A stretch of 47,617 nucleotides of DNA from Desulfovibrio sp. (GTDB lineage: Bacteria; Desulfobacterota; Desulfovibrionia; Desulfovibrionales; Desulfovibrionaceae). The stretch is taken from positions 1-47,617 of the forward strand of contig JAFSVD010000020.1 in NCBI GenBank assembly GCA_017450275.1, given 5' to 3'. Position numbers and translations under genes: made by a program. Each line of letters begins with the position of its first letter. Position 1 is the first letter of the stretch. This document shows positions 11,634 to 20,480 of the stretch, in pieces. The notes beneath the pieces were generated by a model, which searched no databases, was not told the origin of the DNA, and was given only the letters and a program-made list of their open reading frames with translations.

Positions 11634-11675
11634 GCGGTTTGATGGGTTCTAACTTTGTATAGAGAATTTTAGAAT

Positions 11676-11704
11676 ACTATCTAAAGACACTCTTTAGGTA
11701 TAGT
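11676..11704. promoter_or_regulatory. Dyad operator candidate in a divergent intergenic region
   Basis: CTAAAG (11681-11686) and CTTTAG (11692-11697) are inverted around five bases, and the outer flanks ACTAT and ATAGT extend the symmetry with a two-base offset. The dyad lies 45-70 bases upstream of the minus-strand dus start, in the 269-base gap shared with the plus-strand lytic transglycosylase gene. The function is not known. Confidence 0.35.
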
Positions 11705-11902
11705 TCACTTGGGGAGCAATGTAAATACGGTTTTGGCCGGGAATTTATGCCCCGCACGCCTTGGCGGGCGTTTTGGGGGCATCGGGGCTCGATACATAAA
11801 AAGATGTGAAAAAGTCTAGAAAAACAGGGTAAATGGCAGGAAGTTTGCACAATCCAGAGTGTATGCCAGTTTTTTGTCGCTTTTTTTGCAGGAGGTTGAA
11901 CG

Positions 11903-13078
11903 ATGATGCGGCAGACACTCCTTGCAATGCTTGTCAGTATGTCGACCTTGGTGAGCCTGGTTTTTTGTCTGGCTGGCTTTGTGCCCCAGGATGAAGGACC
12001 GGAAATTCGTCGTTTTGTGCGGAATGCGGTTGTGACCCTTGCTGCCAGTGATATGCCCATGCAAATCGAAGTCTGGAGAGATACAGAGCATCTGTGGGCG
12101 TATCGGGGATCGGTTGTTCACAAAAGCCCAAGTTGGCAGGAAAAGCAGGCAAAGGGTTTAGCGCGCTTTTCTGAGGAAGAGATGATACTCTCAACCAACG
12201 CGGATCCCTTGGTGTTTTGCTATGAGCCTGCTGAGATCACAATCCCCTTGCTCGCCCAGGATGGCATCTCCCTCCCTGCCCTGGTTGGCTTTGTGCCTCT
12301 TGTCTATGCCGATATTTGCGATACCTTGGGTCAGCCGGTTCGGTGGTATGCCAACGAGAGTCTGGAGAAGGGCTATACCCCTCTTGCTCTGAAGCGCCCG
12401 TTTATCGCTGAAGAGGAATCCCCTCGTCTTGCATCCAAAGACAAGAAAGGCGTTCGTGCACAAAAAGCGATGCACACAGCCTCCAAGGATACGGAGCGCG
12501 CAAAAAGCCCAAGAGTGGTCATTCGTGTAACAGGAACGGGTTTTTTGCGAGCTGACGCCTTTCAACCTCTTGTGCGCACCTATGCCCGTAAATTCGGTCT
12601 TGAAATCGCGCTGGTGAACGCCATTATCTACAGTGAAAGCACCTTTCGGCAGCATTTAGTGAGCAAGAAATCTGCTGTGGGACTGATGCAGGTTTTGCCA
12701 AAAACAGCCAGCGTTGATATTTCCCGTCATCTGCACGGACGCACAAAGGGCATTGATGCCGACACGCTTTTTGATGCTGAAACCAACATCCACTACGGCA
12801 CCTGCTATCTCTCTCTTTTGCAAAATCGGTATTTTGTCGGTGTGACCAACAGACAGACACGGGAATACTGTGTTATTGCCTCCTATAATATGGGACCAAA
12901 ACGCGTGTACCAGATTTTTGGCCAAACCATGGAAGAGGCGTGGGCGAAACTCAATACGATGTCTTCGGAAGAGGTCTATCAAACGCTTATGGAACGCCTG
13001 CCCAGGGAAGAGACCAAGGGGTATTTGGCCAAGGTTCGGCGGGCGAAAGAGCAGTATGTGGCGCTGGGGTTGAAGTAA
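11903..13078 (+). CDS. Lytic murein transglycosylase (SLT domain)
   Basis: The 391-residue protein has an N-terminal membrane/signal segment (about residues 5-27) and a C-terminal goose-lysozyme-like SLT domain from about residue 217. Catalytic Glu245 lies in IIYSESTFRQHLVSKKSAVG, followed by GLMQVLP and the ASYNMGPKRV motif; the layout resembles MltC-type enzymes. It would cleave glycan strands of peptidoglycan in the periplasm, giving 1,6-anhydro ends. The middle (about 30-200) matches no family I recognise and includes a Lys-rich linker. GGAGG precedes the ATG by about eight bases. The next gene on the strand encodes another envelope protein, but a promoter lies between them. Confidence 0.92.
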   Translation: MMRQTLLAMLVSMSTLVSLVFCLAGFVPQDEGPEIRRFVRNAVVTLAASDMPMQIEVWRDTEHLWAYRGSVVHKSPSWQEKQAKGLARFSEEEMILSTNADPLVFCYEPAEITIPLLAQDGISLPALVGFVPLVYADICDTLGQPVRWYANESLEKGYTPLALKRPFIAEEESPRLASKDKKGVRAQKAMHTASKDTERAKSPRVVIRVTGTGFLRADAFQPLVRTYARKFGLEIALVNAIIYSESTFRQHLVSKKSAVGLMQVLPKTASVDISRHLHGRTKGIDADTLFDAETNIHYGTCYLSLLQNRYFVGVTNRQTREYCVIASYNMGPKRVYQIFGQTMEEAWAKLNTMSSEEVYQTLMERLPREETKGYLAKVRRAKEQYVALGLK

Positions 13079-13104
13079 GAGAAAGACGATGGTTTGTCAC
13101 TGAC

Positions 13105-13133
13105 TTGCGTGCCGCCTCAAAGCTGCCTATAGT
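13105..13133 (+). promoter_or_regulatory. Sigma-70-like promoter before the OmpH-like gene
   Basis: TTGCGT (13105-13110), a 17-base spacer and TATAGT (13128-13133) fit a housekeeping promoter. The start codon of the next gene is 73 bases beyond the -10 box. Confidence 0.6.
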
Positions 13134-13205
13134 GGCGCGTCACCCCATTGTGCAGAGACAACTGGTTGACGGCAGTGGTGTGTCGAATACTTTGAAGGAG
13201 AATGT

Positions 13206-13760
13206 ATGCCACGGTTTACGCTCTTAGCTCTTAGCCTTATCGTGTGCTGTTTTCTTGCAGCATGTCAACAGGGAGAAGCGCAAGGAATACAAAAAATTGG
13301 TGTTGTCAATATCAATCGCCTTATGGTTGATAGCAATGCGGGTCGCGCTGCAGCGAAATATATTGAGAATCTGCAGGATACGCTCCGCAATCAGTTGACC
13401 GGCTTGCAAAGCACAGGGGATACAGAAAAAGAGTCCAAGGCACCGGATGAAAAGATCCAAAAAGAAGTGCAGATGGCCTACGCCACGTTGCAAACCGAGC
13501 AGCAAAATGTACAAAATGTTTTAAACGATGTTTTGCACAGAACCGTGGAAAATTTTCGGAAGGCCAACGGGTATACGATGATTCTCTTTTCCGATGTTGT
13601 TTTGTCGTTTGAAGAGAGTGTGGATGTGACCAGCCAGATTACCGCGGCCATGAATAAGGAGCCTATTGAATTCAAGCCTGTGACTGAGCCAAAACAAAGC
13701 TCTGAAAAAAAGGAAGAACCCAAGGCTGAAATGAAATCGACCGCACCAGCATCGAAATAG
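13206..13760 (+). CDS. OmpH/Skp-family periplasmic chaperone-like lipoprotein
   Basis: The 184-residue product has a signal peptide ending in a lipobox (LAAC, Cys at residue 20). It then shows the OmpH/Skp opening IQKIGVVNINRLMVDSNAGRAAAKYIENLQ, a long helical central part, and a closing strand with NGYTMILFSDVVL. Skp-like proteins hold unfolded outer-membrane proteins in the periplasm. The last 35 residues are a Lys/Glu/Pro-rich tail of low complexity. AAGGAG precedes the ATG by seven bases. Lipidation is unusual for Skp itself, so this may be a membrane-tethered variant. A terminator follows at 13782. Confidence 0.85.
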   Translation: MPRFTLLALSLIVCCFLAACQQGEAQGIQKIGVVNINRLMVDSNAGRAAAKYIENLQDTLRNQLTGLQSTGDTEKESKAPDEKIQKEVQMAYATLQTEQQNVQNVLNDVLHRTVENFRKANGYTMILFSDVVLSFEESVDVTSQITAAMNKEPIEFKPVTEPKQSSEKKEEPKAEMKSTAPASK

Positions 13761-13781
13761 TTTGCGAACAAGAGCGCAAAA

Positions 13782-13816
13782 AAGGCTGTGCCACAAGAGA
13801 AGGCACAGCCTTTTTT
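13782..13816. terminator. Bidirectional intrinsic terminator
   Basis: AAGGCTGTGCC (13782-13792) and GGCACAGCCTT (13802-13812) form a perfect 11-base-pair stem with a 9-base loop. A-runs and T-runs flank it. It separates the convergent ompH-like and thiF genes. Confidence 0.92.
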
Positions 13817-13828
13817 ATTGCCCACTGT

Positions 13829-14431
13829 TTACCGGCATCCAAGCAGGAGTTCAAGAACACTGTCACACATCATGGCAGAAGCCCAGACAACACGGGGGGC
13901 AAAGGGCGGGTGGGTCGCTATATCCCGCTCAAAATCCCCGACAAGGACGAGATTGCCCAGGGTTTTTTTGCTGAAAAGACCTCCGCCATAGCCGCCAAGG
14001 CCTGAGGCACTGACAACCTTTGCCTTGTGGATCAAGGCAGCATTGACAAAGAGAGCCTTATTTTGAGCGCCATCGAGCGCTTCAAGCCAGATCGGTGCTT
14101 TGGGGAGAAGGGTATCGATGGTGTCCTCGTTAATAAGAATGGGCAGCGCTTCGACCTCTATAGCGGGATTGAGCTTGGTGAGATAGCTTGCCATGGCTTT
14201 GACTTTTTCCTTGCCGATATCCTCTGGAAAAAAGTGCTGCCGATTGAGATTCGAGGCATCGACGCGGTCACAGTCAACAAGAACAAAGTGACAAATGCCA
14301 GAGCGTGCTAACAGCATACAGGCATTGGAGCCAAGACCGCCTACGCCGGCAATGCCAATGGTCACCGAAGAAAGAACAGCCAACTCGTTGGGCGAAAAAT
14401 AGCGCGCAAGGCCTTGGTGGAAGGGATGCAT
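13829..14431 (-). CDS. thiF: Sulfur carrier protein ThiS adenylyltransferase
   Basis: The 200-residue protein adenylates the C-terminal Gly of ThiS so that it can be loaded with sulfur for thiazole synthesis. It is the short E1-like form, with the nucleotide-binding GIAGVGGLGSNACMLLARSG near the N-terminus and DCDRVDASNLNRQHFF, the conserved D-x-D-x-V-x-x-S-N-L-N-R-Q segment, after it. The ATG at 14431 starts one base after the thiH stop; an in-frame GTG at 14440 would overlap thiH by eight bases. No clear Shine-Dalgarno sequence is visible, so translation is probably coupled. It is the last gene of the thi operon. Confidence 0.92.
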   Translation of the reverse strand: MHPFHQGLARYFSPNELAVLSSVTIGIAGVGGLGSNACMLLARSGICHFVLVDCDRVDASNLNRQHFFPEDIGKEKVKAMASYLTKLNPAIEVEALPILINEDTIDTLLPKAPIWLEALDGAQNKALFVNAALIHKAKVVSASGLGGYGGGLFSKKTLGNLVLVGDFERDIATHPPFAPRVVWASAMMCDSVLELLLGCR

Positions 14432-14432
14432 A

Positions 14433-15566
14433 CTACGCACACGCGCTGTTTGTTGCTGTGGGATCTTCCCAATCCTTGATAACCGCCTGATAGCCCAGAT
14501 CGTGGATAGCCTGTATCATTTGCGAAAGACTCCGATGGTCAGTGATTTCAAATTGTCCCTCGCTTGTTTGGGTATCGCTGCCACGGCCGCCAACAGCGGT
14601 GGATACACCGGCAGACACTCTGGTCACGCCAAGGGGGATCAGATGATCCCGCATAAAAGCGCTTTCCCGAGTTGAGCAGGTGATGGGAGATCTGGGCAGA
14701 AAACATCGCAACGCCATAACATATTGGACAAAGTGGCGGTCGTCCACGGCATTGTTGACAGTAAACTCGCCTTCATGGGGGCAGATTCTGGGGATGGAGA
14801 TCCCTATATCCACGCCGGGATAGCTGCGGCTCAGCCACCATGCATGCAGTCCCGTGGCAAAGGTATCCTGTTCATACGGGGCGAGTCCCAAAAGCGCTCC
14901 AACGCCGAGGGAGCGCATACCCGCCTTGGCCGCACGCTCTGGGGCGTTCAAGCGATAGTGGTAGTCGTGTTTAGGGCCTACTGGATGGAGCCATTCGTAG
15001 AGGGTGGGATCGTAGGTCTCTTGAAACATCGTCATATTGTCCACGCCAGCCTGCACAAGCATGGCGTAGTCTTGCTCGGTGAGGGAATAGACCTCAATGC
15101 CAATGGAGGCAAAGAAGGGCTTGATGGCGCGGACAACATCGGCCATATAGCTGGGAGATGAGAGTTTAGGCGCATCTCCTGTGAGGAGGAGAATGTGCCT
15201 GTGCCCCACATCGTGGAGCGCCTTGGCCTCCTGAAAGGCTTCATCGACCGAGAGATGGATACGGGTGAGGTGATTTTTGGCGTTAAAGCCACAATAGCGG
15301 CACTGGTTGGTGCAGATATTGGAGATATAGAGCGGGGTAAAGAGATTGACCGCTCGGCCAAAATACCGCAGCGTAAGGCTATGCGCTTTTTGTGCAATAG
15401 GTTCGAGCAGCTCCAACGCGCTTTTTGAGAGCAAGGTCAGAAAATCCATGGGATCGAGGATCTGTTTGTCCAAGACGCGCAAGACCTGCTCTTTGCTCGC
15501 GTTTTCGTAAACATCTCTTCTGCGCTCGCTCGGCCATTTCGCGAAAAGTTCACTCAAGGCTTGCAT
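14433..15566 (-). CDS. thiH: 2-iminoacetate synthase (tyrosine lyase), radical SAM
   Basis: ThiH (377 residues) splits tyrosine to 2-iminoacetate (dehydroglycine) and p-cresol, giving the glycine-derived part of the thiazole. The CxxxCxxC radical SAM motif is CTNQCRYC (Cys85, 89, 92), in the context NLFTPLYISNICTNQCRYCGF. I place the start at ATG 15566, which has TAGGAGAACC just before it. An upstream in-frame ATG at 15617, inside the cassette at 15583-15644, would add 17 residues beginning MTRTEPWGGCG. It shares a transcript with thiG upstream and thiF downstream. Confidence 0.95.
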   Translation of the reverse strand: MQALSELFAKWPSERRRDVYENASKEQVLRVLDKQILDPMDFLTLLSKSALELLEPIAQKAHSLTLRYFGRAVNLFTPLYISNICTNQCRYCGFNAKNHLTRIHLSVDEAFQEAKALHDVGHRHILLLTGDAPKLSSPSYMADVVRAIKPFFASIGIEVYSLTEQDYAMLVQAGVDNMTMFQETYDPTLYEWLHPVGPKHDYHYRLNAPERAAKAGMRSLGVGALLGLAPYEQDTFATGLHAWWLSRSYPGVDIGISIPRICPHEGEFTVNNAVDDRHFVQYVMALRCFLPRSPITCSTRESAFMRDHLIPLGVTRVSAGVSTAVGGRGSDTQTSEGQFEITDHRSLSQMIQAIHDLGYQAVIKDWEDPTATNSACA

Positions 15567-15582
15567 ATGTACGGTTCTCCTA

Positions 15583-15644
15583 AACCCGCATCCGCCCCAG
15601 GGCTCGGTGCGCGTCATGCGTTTCTCTTTTAATGAAATGGGACA
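15583..15644 (-). repeat. Conserved-end cassette, copy B (thiG/thiH, right block only)
   Basis: These 62 bases match 5099-5160 without gaps at 60 positions and fill the gap between the thiG stop and the thiH ribosome-binding site. Only the right block of the element is present; the interior and left block are missing. On the minus strand its ATG (15617) opens the same MTRTEPWGGCG peptide as copy A, but here the frame runs on into thiH. Confidence 0.8.
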
Positions 15645-16412
15645 CTAGCGTAAAAAGCCAGTAAGGGGGGATGAGGCGTTGGCCTGCCCCAATCCGTGAA
15701 CACGCGCTTTTCCGGCTAGAAACGCGGAGCGGCCTGCGCAAACAGCCATCTTGAAGGCTTTGGCCATGAGCACGGGGTTGTCGGCCGCGGCAATGGCGGT
15801 ATTGACCAGGCAGGCTTGTGCTCCCATTTCCATGGCCTCACAGGCATCTTTGGGACTGCCAAGGCCAGCATCGACAATAATCGGCACGTCGAGTTCTTCA
15901 ATGAGAATGCCGATCATTTCCTTGGTTTGCAGCCCGCGATTGGAGCCAATGGGAGCGGCAAGAGGCATGACAACACTGGCTCCAGCATCAACGAGACTTC
16001 TGGCCACATAGAGATCGGGATTCATGTAGGGTAAAACCGTAAATCCCTCTTTGGCGAGAATTTCTGTGGCTTTACAGGTTTCGTAGCCATCGGGCAAAAG
16101 ATGTCTGGTGTCGGAAATCACTTCGATTTTAATCCAATCGCCACAGCCTGCTGCCTTTGCCAGATGCGCCAGACGGACGGCTTCCTCTGCTGTTCTGGCG
16201 CCAGAGGTATTGGGTAAAAGGCGCATGCCTTTGGGAATGTGATCCATCACCCCTTCCTGCTGCATACCTACGCGACGCAAGGCTACAGTGATGACTTCGG
16301 CTCCGCTTTGCGCAATGATTTCGGGAATAAGGCTATCGCTTGCGTATTTTCCTGTCCCGATAAAAAGCCGACTTTGCAGGGATATGCCGCCAAGTACGAG
16401 GGCATCCTCCAT
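15645..16412 (-). CDS. thiG: Thiazole synthase
   Basis: The 255-residue TIM-barrel enzyme joins deoxyxylulose 5-phosphate, 2-iminoacetate and ThiS-thiocarboxylate into the thiamine thiazole. The opening [12 protein letters not shown], the Schiff-base Lys95 in [33 protein letters not shown] and [17 protein letters not shown] are all characteristic. AAGGAGGTAGT directly precedes the ATG. The stop codon abuts cassette copy B. It lies between thiS and thiH in the usual order. Confidence 0.97.
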   Translation of the reverse strand: MEDALVLGGISLQSRLFIGTGKYASDSLIPEIIAQSGAEVITVALRRVGMQQEGVMDHIPKGMRLLPNTSGARTAEEAVRLAHLAKAAGCGDWIKIEVISDTRHLLPDGYETCKATEILAKEGFTVLPYMNPDLYVARSLVDAGASVVMPLAAPIGSNRGLQTKEMIGILIEELDVPIIVDAGLGSPKDACEAMEMGAQACLVNTAIAAADNPVLMAKAFKMAVCAGRSAFLAGKARVHGLGQANASSPLTGFLR

Positions 16413-16466
16413 ACTACCTCCTTATCCAACGATTGCGGGGAATGACAAATGCTCATGAACGCGATA

Positions 16467-16664
16467 TTAGCCTCCCCCGACAAAATGGACAATTTCGAGA
16501 GTGTCGTTTTCGGCCAGGGATGTTGTTGGGACAAGCGAACGATCGACAATCTTGCCGTTGATTTCAACAACAACCGTTTTTGGATCAAGGGAGAATTCCT
16601 CGAGAAGAGCTGGAAGTGTTTCTGCCTTGGTCTGTTTCGGTTCCCCATTGACAATAATGTGCAT
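16467..16664 (-). CDS. thiS: Sulfur carrier protein ThiS
   Basis: This 65-residue ubiquitin-fold protein carries the thiazole sulfur as a C-terminal thiocarboxylate. It opens MHIIVNGEPKQT and ends in the Gly-Gly tail needed for adenylation by ThiF (FVGGG). I chose ATG 16664, preceded by GGGAGG at about five bases; longer in-frame starts upstream would put unrelated residues before the fold. It lies 35 bases after the flippase gene and about 55 bases before thiG. Confidence 0.94.
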   Translation of the reverse strand: MHIIVNGEPKQTKAETLPALLEEFSLDPKTVVVEINGKIVDRSLVPTTSLAENDTLEIVHFVGGG

Positions 16665-16698
16665 AAGAACCTCCCACACGGTTTGCCGTAGTGTCATC

Positions 16699-18237
16699 TT
16701 AATGCCATGCATGCGCAAGAAAACGGGAGACAAGCTCTTTGAATTCTGTCCGGGAAAAGCCTAAGATTTGGGGAAAAAAGAGCAAAAGAACACACGTGCC
16801 TATGGTATAGAGGAGACCGCTTGCCAGAAAGCGCAACAGAGAAAAGGATTCTCCGAGCGGGAAAAAGGCGGTTATTTCACGTGAAATATAGGCTACCGCG
16901 AGAAAGACGATCAAGGCAAGGCCTTGATGGAGGAGATTGCGCCAGAAGCCAAAGGGGATACAGTGGCTGGCCAGCCAAAGATAGCAGTTCACCGTAATGC
17001 ATTGGACGAAGACGGTTTTTATCGCAAGTCCCGTGGCACCCAGCCCAAAGCCATAGTATTGTGAGGGCGCAAGGAGGAGCCAGGTGATCAGAAGGCCATA
17101 ACAGCACTCGGCAACAGTCATATTGCGCAAAATATGGGTTCGACCGGTTGCGTGAAAGACCGAACTCGCCAATTGCCCATAGGCCTGGTGGAGCGGATAG
17201 AGAGCCATAATTTGCACTGGAATGAGCGCTTCAACAAACTGCGCTCCGCCAAAAAGATTGACTAAGGTTTTGGCTTCAGCAATCGTAAAGCAGGAAAAAT
17301 AGGCGGCAATGCAGTAGAGAAGGGGGGCAAATCGGGTGAGAAGACGCCCCATGGTTTGTGTGTCTTTTTGTCCCCAGGCTATGGAGAATTCGCGCATGAT
17401 AAGGGGTGTCATGGCCGACACAAATAAAAAACAGGCCATGCTGACTTTTTGGGAGAGGGCAAAAAAACCTTGTTCTGTGCTGCCATTGAACCATTGTAAA
17501 AGCCAGCGTTCCAAGGTGAGCATGAAAAAAGAGAGCAGGGCTTGAACAAAGAGCGGATGGCTGTAGGCGAAAAATTCCTTGCCCATGCTTTTGATTTCTG
17601 TATGTGTGAGCGAGCCTAAAACCGTGCGATGGGCGTTGTGATAGCTTTTGATGGTCACAAACCAAAATCCCAAGGCCATGGCCGAAAGCATGAGATATTG
17701 CTGGAGAAAGAGGGTGTAGATGGTGAGAAGATCGCACAGAAAGAGCAGAACAAGCAAAAAGACACAGGTCAAAGAGAGCGTTGTTCGAACGATTTCTGAG
17801 TGGATGGTGGCGCCGATGGCATCGTTCATGGAGCGCAAGACGCGACCAATCCAGGTCAGATAGGCAAAAATCATGGCCAAGGGCGCAAGCCACAGCGGAA
17901 TGTTGGGCATAAAGAGGGTGCCAAGCGGTGGCCATAGCAGGGCAAGAGCCACGATGGTGGCAATAAGGAGCACCAGGCAACTGACGCCAAGGTAGAAGCG
18001 AATGAGCGAAACATCGTCCTGGCGTCTGGACAGGGCGTTGTAGAAACAGGTCGAGGTGCCCATGTCGAGAAAGCCGAACAATTGCAAAAACAGCGTTGTG
18101 GCAAAATTATAGTTCCCGTACATGGCTGGCCCCAAGGCACGGGGCAGCAAGGCTTCCATGATCAGATACACGGGAACAGAAGCAATATTGGCGAGTAATT
18201 TAAAAAAATACCGGCTGGCCAGTGTGGCTTGTTGCAT
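16699..18237 (-). CDS. Polysaccharide-type flippase (MOP/MATE superfamily)
   Basis: The 512-residue protein is hydrophobic throughout, with about 12-14 predicted membrane segments. It opens with SRYFFKLLANIASVPVYLIMEALLPRALGPAMYGNYNFATTLF split over the first two segments, the pattern of Wzx-like flippases (R-x-L-G-P-x-x-Y-G). It probably moves a lipid-linked sugar across the inner membrane; the substrate cannot be read from the sequence. It is the first gene of a unit that continues into thiS with a 34-base gap, an unusual partner for thiamine genes. No glycosyltransferase is adjacent. Confidence 0.85.
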   Translation of the reverse strand: MQQATLASRYFFKLLANIASVPVYLIMEALLPRALGPAMYGNYNFATTLFLQLFGFLDMGTSTCFYNALSRRQDDVSLIRFYLGVSCLVLLIATIVALALLWPPLGTLFMPNIPLWLAPLAMIFAYLTWIGRVLRSMNDAIGATIHSEIVRTTLSLTCVFLLVLLFLCDLLTIYTLFLQQYLMLSAMALGFWFVTIKSYHNAHRTVLGSLTHTEIKSMGKEFFAYSHPLFVQALLSFFMLTLERWLLQWFNGSTEQGFFALSQKVSMACFLFVSAMTPLIMREFSIAWGQKDTQTMGRLLTRFAPLLYCIAAYFSCFTIAEAKTLVNLFGGAQFVEALIPVQIMALYPLHQAYGQLASSVFHATGRTHILRNMTVAECCYGLLITWLLLAPSQYYGFGLGATGLAIKTVFVQCITVNCYLWLASHCIPFGFWRNLLHQGLALIVFLAVAYISREITAFFPLGESFSLLRFLASGLLYTIGTCVLLLFFPQILGFSRTEFKELVSRFLAHAWH

Positions 18238-18372
18238 GAAATACTTCTCTCTCAGCGGGAAACAGAAAAACGATATGACAATTGTATGGAAACGATGTAC
18301 TGTAGAGTGTGTAATAATTTTATTAAAGTAGTCATTGTTTTATTTAATCGTTACAGATATAAACGAGATTTC

Positions 18373-18599
18373 TTGACAATGACATAGACCTTTTGTATAT
18401 AATGTTTAAAAATAGGAATATCGAATAGCAGAAAGAGTAGTCGGAAAAGCAATTTGTCTTGGGTGTTGTGTGCCCTTGCCATTGAGCCGTACACTCTTTG
18501 CGAGGATGCAACGATAGCGAAAAAGTGTCGTATTGTCACAGACAGCCCCCCGTTGTGTGAGGGCTTGTTGTCCTGGACATCAACCCTATGGAGAGCACG
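18373..18599 (+). promoter_or_regulatory. ilvD promoter and long 5' leader
   Basis: TTGACA (18373-18378) stands before TATATAAT (TATATA at 18396 with 17 bases spacing, TATAAT at 18398 with 19). Transcription would start near 18410 and leave a leader of about 190 bases before ilvD. The leader contains a short GC stem (AGCCC 18544-18548 with GGGCT 18561-18565) followed by TTGTTGT. I see no leader peptide rich in Leu, Val or Ile codons and no T-box or known riboswitch core. Confidence 0.6.
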
Positions 18600-20282
18600 A
18601 TGCAGGATGAAAAAAGCCGGCTGATGAAATGCGGGCTCGAAAAAGCACCGCACAGATCCTTACTGTATGCCCTCGGTTTGACGAAGGAAGAGATCAACCG
18701 ACCGTTGGTTGGCGTTGTCAACGCTGCCAACGAAGTTGTTCCGGGGCACATTCATTTGGACATTCTCGCCAATGCCGTGAAGGCAGGGGTGCGGATAGCA
18801 GGCGGAACCCCTCTCGAATTTCCCGCTATTGCGGTGTGCGATGGCATAGCCATGAATCATGAGGGCATGCGTTTTTCCCTACCCTCCCGAGAATTTATCG
18901 CGGATTCCATTGAAATTATGGCCAGAGCGCATGCCTTTGACGCTCTTGTCTTTATCCCCAATTGTGACAAATGCGTACCTGGCATGCTGATGGCCATGAT
19001 GCGTTTAAATCTGCCCTCAGTGCTTATTTCGGGAGGCCCCATGCTTCCTGGTTCAAAAGGACCCAAGAAGCAGGCGGATTTGATCAGCGTGTTTGAGGCT
19101 GTTGGCGGGGTGAAGAGGGGGACGATCAGCGAGGAAGAGCTTGAGGAGATGACAGAGCATGCGTGTCCGGGTTGCGGGGCGTGTGCTGGGATGTTTACGG
19201 CCAATTCGATGAACTGTCTAGCTGAGACGCTGGGTGTTGCTCTGCCTGGCAATGGAACTATTCCGGCTGTTGATGCAGCCAGAGTTCGTCTGGCAAAGCA
19301 AGCTGGCATGCGCGTGATGGATTTGCTCGCTTCCAACATCCGCCCGCTCGATATTGTGACCGAAAACGCGGTGCGCAATGCGGTTGCCGTTGACATGGCC
19401 TTGGGCTGTTCCACCAATACGGTCTTGCATCTGCCGGCGATTTCCGGGGAAGCCGGTCTCGCGCTGGGTATGGATCTTTTTGATGAAATCAGTCGGAAAG
19501 TCCCGAATCTGTGTAAGCTTTCGCCTGCTGGTTCATCCTACATGGTGGATTTAAACGCAGCTGGTGGCATTCCTGCCGTTCTTTCCGAACTGACAAAAAT
19601 CAACGCCATCCACACCGAGTGCATAACGGTCACGGGGAAGACCGTGGGTGAAAATCTTGCCAGTCTGCATGCCGGCATCAAGGATCCAACTGTCATCCAC
19701 CCCATCGATCAGGCCTATTCCAAGGAGGGAGGAATTGCCATTCTCCACGGCAATCTTGCTCCTGATGGCGCTGTTGTGAAGCAATCGGCTGTTGCTCCTG
19801 AGATGATGTGCAGAGAGGTTCGGGCACGCGTCTTTTCCTCGGAAGAAGAGGCCATGCAAGCCATTTTGGACGGCAAGATCCATGCTGGCGACGGTGTTGT
19901 CATTCGCTATGAGGGACCAAAGGGCGGTCCTGGCATGCGTGAAATGCTTTCGCCAACCGCGGCAATCACCGGTATGGGGCTGGGGAAGGATGTTGCGCTG
20001 CTCACCGATGGCCGCTTCTCCGGTGGCACCAATGGCGCTGCCATCGGGCATATTTCGCCGGAAGCTGCCGATGCAGGCCCCATCGCCCTGGTGGAAGAAG
20101 GCGATATGATTCGCATCGATATTCCGGGGCGCAAGCTGGAGCTTTTGGTCGCTGACGAGGTTTTGGCCAAACGCAGGGAACACTTTGTTGCGCCCACAAA
20201 GGATTGTCCGTACTCGGTTTTGCGTCGCTACGCAAAATTGGTGAGTTCGGCATCAAACGGCGGCAGATACAAGGAAATCTAA
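18600..20282 (+). CDS. ilvD: Dihydroxy-acid dehydratase
   Basis: The 560-residue Fe-S enzyme dehydrates 2,3-dihydroxyisovalerate and the isoleucine homologue to 2-oxo acids in branched-chain amino acid synthesis. Cluster cysteines appear in NCDKCVPGM (about 120) and [19 protein letters not shown] (about 190); [10 protein letters not shown] and [21 protein letters not shown] near the C-terminus are typical. I prefer ATG 18600, which has GGAG six bases before it, over ATG 18588, which has no ribosome-binding site of its own. It is a single gene, convergent with purM; no other ilv gene is in the window. Confidence 0.97.
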   Translation: MQDEKSRLMKCGLEKAPHRSLLYALGLTKEEINRPLVGVVNAANEVVPGHIHLDILANAVKAGVRIAGGTPLEFPAIAVCDGIAMNHEGMRFSLPSREFIADSIEIMARAHAFDALVFIPNCDKCVPGMLMAMMRLNLPSVLISGGPMLPGSKGPKKQADLISVFEAVGGVKRGTISEEELEEMTEHACPGCGACAGMFTANSMNCLAETLGVALPGNGTIPAVDAARVRLAKQAGMRVMDLLASNIRPLDIVTENAVRNAVAVDMALGCSTNTVLHLPAISGEAGLALGMDLFDEISRKVPNLCKLSPAGSSYMVDLNAAGGIPAVLSELTKINAIHTECITVTGKTVGENLASLHAGIKDPTVIHPIDQAYSKEGGIAILHGNLAPDGAVVKQSAVAPEMMCREVRARVFSSEEEAMQAILDGKIHAGDGVVIRYEGPKGGPGMREMLSPTAAITGMGLGKDVALLTDGRFSGGTNGAAIGHISPEAADAGPIALVEEGDMIRIDIPGRKLELLVADEVLAKRREHFVAPTKDCPYSVLRRYAKLVSSASNGGRYKEI

Positions 20283-20374
20283 GCAAATACGAAAACGACC
20301 ACACTCTTCACAATATCTTTTTCAGATAGGCGCGTATAGTGTTGGTCAAGTCTCGCAATCTCCTATTGAAATTT

Positions 20375-20440
20375 CCAAGAAAGTGTGCGCCTTATATCCA
20401 CACCCAGAAAAGGGGCGTGGATATAAGGCGCCTTCTTATA
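20375..20440. repeat. Intergenic hairpin element, copy 1
   Basis: A long stem (20387-20430) pairs GCGCCTTATATCCAC with GTGGATATAAGGCGC, continues past an A.C mismatch into CCC/GGG, and closes with an AGAAAA(G) loop. The flanks CAAGAAAGTGTGCGCC and CTTCTTATAA match those of the second copy at 36150-36216. The stems of the two copies differ by paired changes. It lies downstream of both ilvD (+) and purM (-), next to a conventional terminator. Confidence 0.75.
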
Positions 20441-20442
20441 AA

Positions 20443-20471
20443 AAAAACCGTCTTTTGAGGCGGTTTTTTTT
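20443..20471. terminator. Bidirectional intrinsic terminator
   Basis: AACCGTCT and the inverted GAGGCGGTT form an 8-9 base-pair stem (one G.T pair) with a very short loop, with A- and T-runs on the two sides. It follows the purM stop at ten bases and can also end ilvD transcripts. Confidence 0.85.
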
Positions 20472-20480
20472 ACTGGCATC

